64,000 nt of DNA from NCBI GenBank assembly GCA_963805455.1, contig CAWDUJ010000009.1:62001-126000 (forward strand). The letters run 5' to 3'. Made by a program: the position numbers and the translations under genes. Of this stretch, positions 31,338 to 38,601 are shown piece after piece (position 1 is the stretch's first letter; each line of letters begins with the position of its first letter). The DNA is from VRUE01 sp963805455. GTDB lineage: Bacteria > Actinomycetota > Thermoleophilia > Solirubrobacterales > 70-9. Under the pieces are notes generated by a model. It worked only from the letters and a program-made list of their open reading frames with translations, did not search any database and was not told the origin of the DNA.

Positions 31338-31756
31338 TGAGGCAACGGGTCAGCGTGATCACGCTCGGGGTCGCCGACCTCGGTCGGGCACGGGGCTTCT
31401 ACGAAGCGCTCGGATGGGAGACGGGCGCGGCGCCCGACGACGACGTCGTCTTCTTCCAGGCGGGCGACATGGTCCTCGCGCTGTGGGGCCGGGCGGGCCT
31501 CGCGGAGGACAGCGCCGTCGAGGACGCCGGCGGATGGGGCGGCGTCACCCTGGCCCTGAACCTCAGCTCGCCGGAGGAGGTCGACGCCGCCATCGAGGAT
31601 GCCCGCCGCGCCGGCGCCCGGATCGGCCGCGAGCCGGCGGAGACCTTCTGGGGTGGATACAGCGGGGTCTTCGTCGACCCCGACGGCCACCCCTGGGAGG
31701 TCGCCCACAACCCGCACTGGACCCTCACCGAGGACGGCGGCGTCCGCCTCTCCTGA
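31334..31756 (+). CDS. VOC-family (glyoxalase/bleomycin resistance fold) protein
   Basis: 139-140 aa, one VOC domain pair: VSVITLGVADLGRARGFYEA, LGWETG, then VVFFQAGDMVLALWG, and the second half with WGGVTLALNLSSPEEVDAAI, FWGGYSGVFVDPDGHPWEV. Typical members bind a metal through His/Glu at these strands; here the second half has Glu in HPWEVAHN. It could act as a dioxygenase, isomerase or binding protein. Either GTG 31334 or ATG 31337 could start it. Last gene of the overlapping run. Confidence 0.85.
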   Translation: MMRQRVSVITLGVADLGRARGFYEALGWETGAAPDDDVVFFQAGDMVLALWGRAGLAEDSAVEDAGGWGGVTLALNLSSPEEVDAAIEDARRAGARIGREPAETFWGGYSGVFVDPDGHPWEVAHNPHWTLTEDGGVRLS

Positions 31757-31769
31757 AGCTACGCAAAGG

Positions 31770-31783
31770 TTCGCGCTTCGCTC
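31770..31783. repeat. Short repeat TTCGCGCTTCGCTC
   Basis: 14-base intergenic motif also found with at most one mismatch (either strand) at 43588-43601, 56649-56662 and 58347-58360. Confidence 0.4.
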
Positions 31784-32408
31784 AGGGGCCGAGCCGGAAC
31801 GGCGGGTACTTGTCGGTGACGAGGGTGAAGGCGTAGCCGATCACCCTGTTGTGCCAGCGGAAGACCCCTTCCACGAAGTCGTAGGCCCCGCGCGGGAAGC
31901 GGCCGGTGAAGAGGATCGCAAACCAGGCGAAGATGACGACGAAGAAGGCGGCGATGCCGAGGAAGAAGAGCACGATGTAGTGGGGGATCGCCAGCAGCCA
32001 CTTGACCAGCGGCATTCCCCGCTGCAGCTCGGTCTCCGCATCCGGGTAGGGGAAGTCGAGGCGGACCGCCTGCTGCTCGTCGGTCGAGGGATAGGTGTCG
32101 TCCATCAGCGTGAAGTAGACGCCGAGCCTGTTTCCGAACCGCATCAGTTCGAGATTCCAGTCGAACCACCAACGCGGATATTTCTTGCGGAAGAGAAGCA
32201 TCAGCACCACCGGGATCGTGAGGATGGCGACTCCGCTTCCCGCGTAGCTGGCCTCGGACCCCGAGGCCGCGTAGGTGTTACCGGTGAGGGTGCTGAAGAC
32301 GATGAAGATCGGGATCACGGTGAAGATCCGGAAGAAAGTGGTGAGGCGATTCAGCTTCCGGTCGGGGTAATCAACGGAGAAGGTCACCGGGTAGTCGGAC
32401 GGCTCCAT
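31782..32408 (-). CDS. DUF4389 membrane protein
   Basis: 208 aa with about four hydrophobic segments: LTTFFRIFTVIPIFIVFSTL, GVAILTIPVVLMLLF, HYIVLFFLGIAAFFVVIFAW. The conserved YPRWWFDWNLELMRFGNR and the terminal YAFTLVTDKYPPF mark the DUF4389 family. Function unknown; members often occur in pairs and lie near envelope genes. ATG at 32408 is preceded by GGGAGG. It shares a short control region with the divergent SDR at 32577, where a TetR-like palindrome lies. Confidence 0.88.
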   Translation of the reverse strand: MEPSDYPVTFSVDYPDRKLNRLTTFFRIFTVIPIFIVFSTLTGNTYAASGSEASYAGSGVAILTIPVVLMLLFRKKYPRWWFDWNLELMRFGNRLGVYFTLMDDTYPSTDEQQAVRLDFPYPDAETELQRGMPLVKWLLAIPHYIVLFFLGIAAFFVVIFAWFAILFTGRFPRGAYDFVEGVFRWHNRVIGYAFTLVTDKYPPFRLGP

Positions 32409-32495
32409 CTTCAACCTCCCTTTGGCGCTCGATCTGGGACGGGACGAACGGAATCGTCGCGCACGAATCGGCGGCAATACGGGGGCACGCGCCGC

Positions 32496-32509
32496 TGACT
32501 GGCCGGTCA
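32496..32509. promoter_or_regulatory. TetR-like operator, second copy
   Basis: TGACTGGCCGGTCA: palindromic at 6 of 7 pairs and close to the palindrome at 1109-1124. It lies between the DUF4389 gene and the SDR gene, 68 bases before the SDR start. Confidence 0.45.
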
Positions 32510-32576
32510 ACCAGGGTTGCGCTGTTCCATGTAGCCTCCCGCCGACTCACGAACCCAGGAGGGAGAGCGCACACAG

Positions 32577-33407
32577 ATGGGACTTCTAGATGGAAAAGCG
32601 GCGATCGTCACCGGGTCTGCCCGGGGAATCGGCCGGGCGACTGCAGAGCTGTTCGCGGCGGAGGGTGCGAAGGTTCTGATCAACGACCTCGACGCCGACA
32701 TCGCCGAACAGGCATCGGGCGAGATCGACGGCGAGACCGCCGTCCACGCCGGTGACCTGACCAAGCCCGACGCCGCCGACCAGCTGGTCGCCGCCGGAGT
32801 CGAGGCCTTCGGCGCGATCGACATCGTCGTCAACAATGCCGGCTACACGTGGGACGGGGTCGTTCACCGGATGACCGACGAGCAGTTCCAGGCGATGCTC
32901 GACATCCACACGATCGTTCCCTTCCGAATCACCCGCGCCCTTGCCCCACACTGGCGCGAGGCGGCGAAAGCAGAGCGCGGCGAGGGCAAGGAGGTCTTCC
33001 GCAAGCTCGTCAACGTCTCCTCGATCTCGGGGACGATGGGCAACGCGGGCCAGGCCAACTACTCGGCCGCCAAGGCCGGCGTCGTCGGCTTGACCAAAAC
33101 GCTGGCCAAGGAGTGGGGCCAGTTCAAGGTCAACGTCAACGCCGTCGCGTTCGGCTTCGTAGAGACCCGCCTCACCGCGGCCAAGGAGGCCGGCGGCGAG
33201 ATGACCTCCCCCTCGGGGGAGAAAATCGAGCTCGGGATCCCCGAGCAGATGCGCTCGATGGCCTCGGCGATCATCCCGCTCGGCCGCCCGGCGCAGCCCG
33301 AGGAGGCGGCCGGTCCCGTCCTCTTCCTCTGCTCCCCCCACGCGAACTACGTCCACGGTCAGATCCTCAATGTGACCGGTGGTCAGTTCGGGGGGATGTA
33401 CACCTGA
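32577..33407 (+). CDS. SDR, FabG/beta-hydroxyacyl dehydrogenase-like
   Basis: 276 aa. Cofactor motif TGSARGIG (residues 13-20), VVNNAG near 87, catalytic Ser in NVSSISG and Tyr-x-x-x-Lys in ANYSAAKAGVVGLTKTLA near 160. The insert RGEGKEVFRKL before the Ser strand and LPRY-like tail GGQFGGMYT resemble 3-oxoacyl-ACP/CoA reductases and related steroid dehydrogenases. A GGAGGGAGAGCG sequence upstream of ATG gives a ribosome site. Its TGA overlaps a probable CTG start of the next gene, so they are likely co-expressed. Confidence 0.9.
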   Translation: MGLLDGKAAIVTGSARGIGRATAELFAAEGAKVLINDLDADIAEQASGEIDGETAVHAGDLTKPDAADQLVAAGVEAFGAIDIVVNNAGYTWDGVVHRMTDEQFQAMLDIHTIVPFRITRALAPHWREAAKAERGEGKEVFRKLVNVSSISGTMGNAGQANYSAAKAGVVGLTKTLAKEWGQFKVNVNAVAFGFVETRLTAAKEAGGEMTSPSGEKIELGIPEQMRSMASAIIPLGRPAQPEEAAGPVLFLCSPHANYVHGQILNVTGGQFGGMYT

Positions 33408-33886
33408 GCCAGACGGCGACAGAGGGGAGGTCGCACGCGATCCTCGATCTCGCGGATCGCACCTGGCCTGTCCTCCGCCGCCTGGCCGGAGTCCACACCC
33501 TGCTCTATCGGGTCACCGGCGGCCGCCTCGGAGTCAACGTCCCGGGCGGGCCGGGGAAGATGCTGCTGCTCGACCACGTCGGGGCCAGGAGCGGCACCAG
33601 TCGCACCTGCCCGCTGCTCTTCATCGAGGACGGCGAGAACGCGGTGATCATCGCCTCCAAAGGCGGATACCACAAGCACCCCGCCTGGTACCACAACCTG
33701 ATGGCCAACCCCGACACCACGGTCCAGATCGGCAGCGAGCGCCGCAGGGTCCACGCCCGGCTCGCCGATGCCGGGGAGCGCGATCGGCTCTGGCCCCGGG
33801 CAGTGAAGGTCTGGAGCGGGTACGACGACTACCAGGAACGCAGCAAGGGTCGCGAAATCCCGATGGTCATCCTCGAGCCGGCTTAG
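33404..33886 (+). CDS. Deazaflavin (F420)-dependent nitroreductase-like protein (DUF385)
   Basis: 160 aa. Typical Ddn-like split-beta-barrel: LLYRVTGGRLGVNVPGGPGK, MLLLDHVGARSGTSRTCPLL, FIEDGENAVIIASKGGYHK, HPAWYHNLMANPDTTVQIG. F420-dependent Ddn and FDORs of mycobacteria share these segments, including the HPAWYHNL helix. No ATG, GTG or TTG gives the full domain: the frame opens after the upstream gene's stop at 33407 only through CTG at 33404, which overlaps it in CTGA, 7 bases after GGGGGG. I take CTG as the start. The 3' end overlaps the convergent SDR gene by 20 bases. Confidence 0.8.
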   Translation: MSQTATEGRSHAILDLADRTWPVLRRLAGVHTLLYRVTGGRLGVNVPGGPGKMLLLDHVGARSGTSRTCPLLFIEDGENAVIIASKGGYHKHPAWYHNLMANPDTTVQIGSERRRVHARLADAGERDRLWPRAVKVWSGYDDYQERSKGREIPMVILEPA

Positions 33887-34733
33887 GCCGCCTCTCCTCC
33901 GCAACCGGCTCGCCACCCTCGCCGGCGATTGCCTCCGGCGGCCACGGCCCGGCCCAGTTGTCGCGGGCGCCGTCGATCGTGATCGTCGTCCCGGAGACGA
34001 AATCGCCGGCCGGAGAGGCCAGGTAGGCGACCAGCCAGGCGAGCTCCTCGGAGCGCCCGGCGCGGCCGATCGGGATCGAGCGCTCGAGGTTTTCGACGAC
34101 CACCTGCGGATACTTCGTCAGCAGCGTCTCGGTCGCAAACTGCCCGGCGGCGAGGGCGCAGGTGGTGATCCCGAACCGGGCCCACTCGACCGCCAGTGTC
34201 CGCATCATGTTCTCGACCGCGGCCCGGGCGGCGCCGGAATGGACCATGCCCGGCATCCCGTGATGCGGCGAAAGGGTGATGCTCAGCACCTTGCCGCCGC
34301 GTTGAGGGATGAAGGCCTTGGTCGCCGCCGCGTGGGTCATCTGCCAGGTCCCCTGCACGTTCAGCTCGGTGACCGTCCGGAAGCCCTTAGGGCTGATCGC
34401 CTCGGCCGGGCTGAGGAACTGGCCGCCGGCGTTGTTGACGAGGACGTCGAGCCTGCCGTGCCGCCTGAGCAGGCCCTCGATAAGGCGCTCGACCGCCTCC
34501 TCGTCGCGGATGTCCATCGCCTCGTGCTCGAAGGTCCCCGGCATGGCCCTGGCGAGGCCGGCGGTCTCGGCCAGCGGCTCCTCGCGGCGACCGCAGCCGA
34601 CGACGATCGCCCCCAGCCGCGCCAGCTCGAGCGCCGACTCCCGCCCGAGCCCGCTCCCGGAGCCGGATACGAGGCAGACCCGGCCCTCGAGCAAGCCGTC
34701 CCTGAAGATCCGCGAATGGGCGCTCTCAGCCAT
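33867..34733 (-). CDS. PECR-like SDR (atypical, no catalytic Tyr)
   Basis: 288 aa. SDR cofactor motif GSGSGLG and LVNNAGG are present, but the active-site region reads MVHSGAARAAVENMMRTLAV, so the usual Tyr-x-x-x-Lys is replaced by His and Arg. Human peroxisomal trans-2-enoyl-CoA reductase has almost the same AVHSGAARAGV segment, so an enoyl-CoA reductase role is the best guess. ATG at 34733 (8 bases after AGGG) or 34739 starts it. It is back to back with the MBL-fold gene at 34768 and converges with the nitroreductase gene. Confidence 0.82.
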   Translation of the reverse strand: MAESAHSRIFRDGLLEGRVCLVSGSGSGLGRESALELARLGAIVVGCGRREEPLAETAGLARAMPGTFEHEAMDIRDEEAVERLIEGLLRRHGRLDVLVNNAGGQFLSPAEAISPKGFRTVTELNVQGTWQMTHAAATKAFIPQRGGKVLSITLSPHHGMPGMVHSGAARAAVENMMRTLAVEWARFGITTCALAAGQFATETLLTKYPQVVVENLERSIPIGRAGRSEELAWLVAYLASPAGDFVSGTTITIDGARDNWAGPWPPEAIAGEGGEPVAEERRPKPARG

Positions 34734-34767
34734 CGGCATCACCCTATAGGCGGCATCGCCAGGGGTA

Positions 34768-35691
34768 ATGTGCGGCTCGATGAAGGTCCAGGTCGAGGCA
34801 AAACCGCTGCATGAGCCGCTTTCCGGCGGCTCCCCCGGAGCGACGGTCACGGTCGAGCCGATCGTCACAGGAACGGTCGAGATGCCGCGGCGCTGGACCG
34901 AGGGGCCCGGGGGCCGGCTGATGGGCCCTCGACTTTCCTGGGCACTGCTCACCGGCAAGGACACGATCACGCTGCCGGTGCCGGTCTTCCTGATCCGACA
35001 CCCGAGCGCCGGCGGGATCCTGGTCGACACCGGCCTCCATCCCTCGATCGCCACCGACGGCGAACAGAACTTCGGTCGCGCCCTGACCCGTTTCATGAAG
35101 CCGGCGGTCGAGGCCGACGCCGACGCCCCCGCCCAGCTGCGCAAACGTGGGCTTGACCCCGGCGAGCTGCCGATCGTCGTCATGACCCACCTTCACGCCG
35201 ACCACGCCTCCGCGATATCGGAGTTCCCGAACTCAACCTTCGTCGTCAGCGAGGTCGAGTGGGACGAGGCAACGGAGGGCCCCCGGCCGCTGCAGAACGG
35301 TTACCGCCGCCTCCACTACGACTTCGCCTTCGACTACAGGACCGTCGATTTCGACCGCGGAGGGATCGACTCATACGCGACGTTCGGCCGCTGCTTCGAC
35401 CTCTTCGGCGACGGCTCGATCCGGCTCGCCTTCACACCCGGGCACTCCGCCGGCCACATCTCGGTGATCGCCCGGCTCAAGGACCGCGACTTCGTGATCG
35501 GCGGCGATGCCGCCTACACCCAGGCCCAGCTCGAGGGCTCGAAATCGCTGCCGCCGCGCCCATTCGACGCGCACAACCAGCGCCGTTCGCTGCAGGAGCT
35601 GAGGCTGTTCAGCCGTGAGTACCCGGGGGCGATGGTCACTCCGGGCCACGACCCCGGGTTCTACGAGAAGCTCGACGCCCGCTACGAGTAG
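34768..35691 (+). CDS. Metallo-beta-lactamase-fold hydrolase (AHL-lactonase-like)
   Basis: 307 aa. The metal-binding motif THLHADHAS (HxHxDH) is intact at about residues 134-142, with further ligands in FTPGHSAGHISV and IGGDAAYTQAQL and a late His in PGHDPGF. The arrangement matches N-acyl-homoserine lactonase-like enzymes, which hydrolyse lactones or other esters. The N-terminus has a long lead strand (VFLIRHPSAGGILVDTGLHP). ATG 34768 or 34780 may start it. Quorum quenching cannot be concluded; housekeeping lactone or acyl-ester hydrolysis is as likely. Confidence 0.88.
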   Translation: MCGSMKVQVEAKPLHEPLSGGSPGATVTVEPIVTGTVEMPRRWTEGPGGRLMGPRLSWALLTGKDTITLPVPVFLIRHPSAGGILVDTGLHPSIATDGEQNFGRALTRFMKPAVEADADAPAQLRKRGLDPGELPIVVMTHLHADHASAISEFPNSTFVVSEVEWDEATEGPRPLQNGYRRLHYDFAFDYRTVDFDRGGIDSYATFGRCFDLFGDGSIRLAFTPGHSAGHISVIARLKDRDFVIGGDAAYTQAQLEGSKSLPPRPFDAHNQRRSLQELRLFSREYPGAMVTPGHDPGFYEKLDARYE

Positions 35692-35701
35692 CCGGGCCGG
35701 T

Positions 35702-36418
35702 TCACCTGCCGCGCCGGCGGCTCTCCTCGTCGAGCCCCGTGTACATGGTCCGGACCCGGTCGAAGATCTCCGATGCGGCCTCAAGCTGGCGCTCCCGACT
35801 GACCTGTTTCTCGACCGGGAAGGTGATCGGCTCGCCGAACTGGACCCTCACCTTCGGGAACCGGAACCGCTTCCAGCGCCGCACCGACTCGGAGCCGTGG
35901 ATCGCGACCGGGACGACCGGGGCGCCGGATTCGAGCGCGAGCCTGCCCACGCCCGGTTTCGGGTCGCCGAGCTCGCCGCTGCGCGAGCGGCCGCCCTCGG
36001 CGTAGATCAGCAGCATCCCGCCCTGGTCCAGCACCGTGAAGGCGGTCTTGAAGGCCTCCTCGTCGTGGTGGCCGCGGCGGATCGGGATCACGCCGCCGTG
36101 CTTGTAGACGTAGGTCAGGACCGGCGGGCCGAAGAGCTGCGATTTCGCCATGAACCGGATCTGGCGGCGCAGGTAGAGCCCGGTGAAGAAGTGGTCCATC
36201 TGGCTGAAGTGGTTGGGCGCGAGGATCAGCGGCCCCGTCTTCGGCACGTTCTTGACCCCGATCGCCCGGGTCCGGTAGAGCAGAAAGGCCGGCGGAGAGA
36301 CGATCGCCCGGACGAGCGGATAGGTCCACCCGACCCCCTTGCGGGCGGCGGCGTGGAACTCGTCGAAGTACTCCGCCGGGCGTTCGTCCTTGTAGACCTG
36401 TGGTTTGATCTCGGGCAT
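35702..36418 (-). CDS. 1-acylglycerol-3-phosphate acyltransferase (PlsC family)
   Basis: 238 aa. Acyltransferase blocks I-IV: ILAPNHFSQMDHF with the HX4D motif, block II MAKSQLFGPPVL, block III YAEGGRSRSGEL and block IV APVVPVAIHGSESV. Makes phosphatidic acid from lysophosphatidate, or acylates a related lipid. A helical hydrophobic stretch near residue 40 (LVRAIVSPPAFLLYR) fits peripheral membrane binding. ATG 36418 is used; TTG at 36436 is in frame. Glycerol kinase lies upstream on the same strand, so glycerol-derived lipid synthesis may be linked. Confidence 0.88.
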   Translation of the reverse strand: MPEIKPQVYKDERPAEYFDEFHAAARKGVGWTYPLVRAIVSPPAFLLYRTRAIGVKNVPKTGPLILAPNHFSQMDHFFTGLYLRRQIRFMAKSQLFGPPVLTYVYKHGGVIPIRRGHHDEEAFKTAFTVLDQGGMLLIYAEGGRSRSGELGDPKPGVGRLALESGAPVVPVAIHGSESVRRWKRFRFPKVRVQFGEPITFPVEKQVSRERQLEAASEIFDRVRTMYTGLDEESRRRGR

Positions 36419-36475
36419 GTCCAGATGACGGTCCAACCGACCGTCGCCCTTGCGTACCCCCAGTCTCAGGGCCGG

Positions 36476-37939
36476 TTACGCGATCGAATCCGGTCGGTCC
36501 CAGCCCCGGGACCGCTCGAGCGCACGGCCCCATCCCTCGAGCAGCGTGCGGCGCCGATCCTCGTCCATCTCCGGTTCGAAGCGGGCGGCCTCGCGCCAGT
36601 TCGTAAGAACGTCTTCCTCGGTCCAGCGGCCGGTCGTGATCCCGGCCAGGTAGGCGGCGCCGAGCGCGGTCGTCTCGATCACCTCGGGGACGATCACCGG
36701 GGCGCCGAGGACATCGGCCTGGAACTGCATCAGCCAGGCGTTGGCGACCGCGCCTCCGTCGGCCTTCAGCGAGACCAGCCGCCGGCCGGCGGCGGCCTCT
36801 TGGGCGCGGACCGCGTCGACGGCCTGGTAGGCGATCGCCTCGAGTGCCGCCCGCGCCAGGTGGGCACGGCCGCTGCCCCGGGTCAGGCCGACGATCGTGC
36901 CGCGGGCGTAGGGATCCCAGTGCGGCGACCCGAGCCCGGTGAGTGCCGGGACGAAATAGACACCGTCGTTGCCCTCGAGCGAGGCCGCAAGCTCCTCGGT
37001 CTCGGCCGCCGCATCGATGATCCCGAGCCCGTCGCGCAGCCACTGGACCGCGGCGCCGGTGACAAAGATCGAGGCCTCCAGGGCGTAGGCGGCGGACCCG
37101 CCGGTCTCGCAGGCGACGGTGGTCAGCAGGCCGTCGACCGGGTCGGAGGCCTCGGCCCCGGTGTGGAGGAGGACGAAGCTCCCGGTCCCGTAGGTGTTCT
37201 TCGCGGCCCCGGCGGAATGGCATGCCTGGCCGAACAGCGCCGCCTGCTGGTCACCGGCGATGCCCGCGACCGGGACCTCGCCGCCGAACTCGGTCGTCGT
37301 CCCGAAGACGTGCGCGGAGGGGAGCGGCTCCGGCAGGCGCTCGGGGTCGATGCCGAGCATCGCGCAGAGATCCTCGTCCCAGGCGTGGCGGCGGATGTCG
37401 AAGAGCATCGTCCGCGAGGCGTTGGTGCGGTCGGTGGCGTGACGTCCCGTCAGCTTGAACAGGAGCCAGGAGTCGATCGTGCCGAACACGGCGCGCTCGG
37501 CCCCGTCGACGTTCCGCAGCAGCCACTCGATCTTGGTACCGGAGAAATAGGGGTCGAGGACGAGGCCGGTCCGCTCGCGGACGAGGCCCTCACGCCCCTC
37601 GGCGCGGAGCTCGGCGCAGCGGTCGGCGGTGCGGCGGTCCTGCCAGACCAGCGCCCGGTGTATCGGCTCGCCGCTGTCGGGGTCCCAGGCGACGACGGTC
37701 TCGCGCTGATTGGTGATCCCGATCGCCTCGAGCTCGCCGGGGCCGACGCCGGCGTCGGCGATCGCCTCCCGCGCCACCCGCCGCGTCGACTCCCAGATCT
37801 CGGTCGCGTCGTGCTCGACCCAGCCCGGGCGCGGGAAGTGCTGCTCGAATTCCGAATAGGCCGTCCCGGCGATCCGGGCCTCCCCGTCGAACACGAGGCA
37901 GGTGGTTCCAGTCGTTCCCTGGTCGATCGCGAGGATCAC
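36476..37939 (-). CDS. glpK: Glycerol kinase
   Basis: 487-aa FGGY-family kinase that phosphorylates glycerol to glycerol-3-phosphate. N-terminal phosphate loop LAIDQGTTGTTCLVFD; glycerol-binding GITNQRETVVAWD and WQDRRTADRC; GIAGDQQAALFGQ; YGTGSFVLLHTG; and the late LKADGGAVANAWLMQ, all family landmarks. Ends a little earlier than the E. coli protein. GTG at 37939 follows TAGCCT by 6 bases. No glycerol facilitator or glycerol-3-phosphate dehydrogenase gene is next to it; a PlsC-type acyltransferase is. Confidence 0.95.
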   Translation of the reverse strand: MILAIDQGTTGTTCLVFDGEARIAGTAYSEFEQHFPRPGWVEHDATEIWESTRRVAREAIADAGVGPGELEAIGITNQRETVVAWDPDSGEPIHRALVWQDRRTADRCAELRAEGREGLVRERTGLVLDPYFSGTKIEWLLRNVDGAERAVFGTIDSWLLFKLTGRHATDRTNASRTMLFDIRRHAWDEDLCAMLGIDPERLPEPLPSAHVFGTTTEFGGEVPVAGIAGDQQAALFGQACHSAGAAKNTYGTGSFVLLHTGAEASDPVDGLLTTVACETGGSAAYALEASIFVTGAAVQWLRDGLGIIDAAAETEELAASLEGNDGVYFVPALTGLGSPHWDPYARGTIVGLTRGSGRAHLARAALEAIAYQAVDAVRAQEAAAGRRLVSLKADGGAVANAWLMQFQADVLGAPVIVPEVIETTALGAAYLAGITTGRWTEEDVLTNWREAARFEPEMDEDRRRTLLEGWGRALERSRGWDRPDSIA

Positions 37940-37945
37940 CGGATG

Positions 37946-37951
37946 AGGCTA
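37946..37951 (-). promoter_or_regulatory. -10 element (TAGCCT) of glpK
   Basis: Ends 6 bases before GTG 37939, inside the last codons of the TetR gene upstream. Confidence 0.45.
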
Positions 37952-38530
37952 TCCGGCGTCGGCCTGGGCTCCGCGAACCATCGTCAGGAGCGCCTCGGCG
38001 AGGCCGGTGACGTCTTCGTCACCGGTCCCGAGGCGGCGCAGGGAGAGCCCGTAGATCAGGGCCACGATCGAGCGGGCGTGGCGCTCCGCGTCGGGCACCT
38101 GGAGCGCGGCGAGAGCGGCCTCGGCGACTTCCTCGTAGGCGATGAAGCAGCGGCGTGACGCGTCGCGGAGCTCGGGGTCCCGCGCGGCGCGGAGGTGCAG
38201 CTCGATCTCGGCCAGCTGCTGAATCCTGCTGTCGGACTCGCGGACGACCCTCTCGACCTCGACCGCGACCTGCTCGATCCCGGGGCGGGCCCGGCGCAGC
38301 TCGGCGGCGATCCCTTCGAGCCGGACGACCTCCTCGCCGACGAGAAGCATCAGGCACTCGCGGACGAGGTCGAGCTGGCTGTCGAAGTGGTAGGTGAGCG
38401 ACCCCAGAGATACGTCGGCGGCGTCGGCCACGCGGCGGTTGGTCACGGCGCCGATTCCCTCCTGACCGATCAGGTCGAGGGTGGTGCGGAGGATGCGCTC
38501 GCGGGTATCTGAGACGGTAGCGGTGGCCAC
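37949..38530 (-). CDS. TetR-family regulator
   Basis: 193 aa. HTH at residues about 9-55: RERILRTTLDLIGQEGIG, VTNRRVADAADVSLGSLTYHF, with the family's YHF recognition helix. The C-terminal helical ligand-binding part is not diagnostic. It is divergent from an amidase gene, and a perfect 16-bp palindrome (38563-38578) lies in the 71-base gap, so it probably controls both genes. The ligand may be an amide or nitrile linked to the amidase; this is inference. Confidence 0.9.
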   Translation of the reverse strand: MATATVSDTRERILRTTLDLIGQEGIGAVTNRRVADAADVSLGSLTYHFDSQLDLVRECLMLLVGEEVVRLEGIAAELRRARPGIEQVAVEVERVVRESDSRIQQLAEIELHLRAARDPELRDASRRCFIAYEEVAEAALAALQVPDAERHARSIVALIYGLSLRRLGTGDEDVTGLAEALLTMVRGAQADAG

Positions 38531-38562
38531 GCCGCGCCCAGCCTACCCCGTTTTCACTTATT

Positions 38563-38578
38563 GTTCGTTCGAACGAAC
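38563..38578. promoter_or_regulatory. Perfect 16-bp palindrome, TetR operator
   Basis: GTTCGTTCGAACGAAC in the TetR-amidase intergenic region. Confidence 0.7.
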
Positions 38579-38601
38579 TGTTTGCGGGAAGAAGGAGAGC
38601 G

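Noticed and set aside
34768..35691. Calling the MBL-fold protein a quorum-quenching lactonase
   Set aside because: The HxHxDH motif is shared by many hydrolases; nothing nearby links it to signalling.
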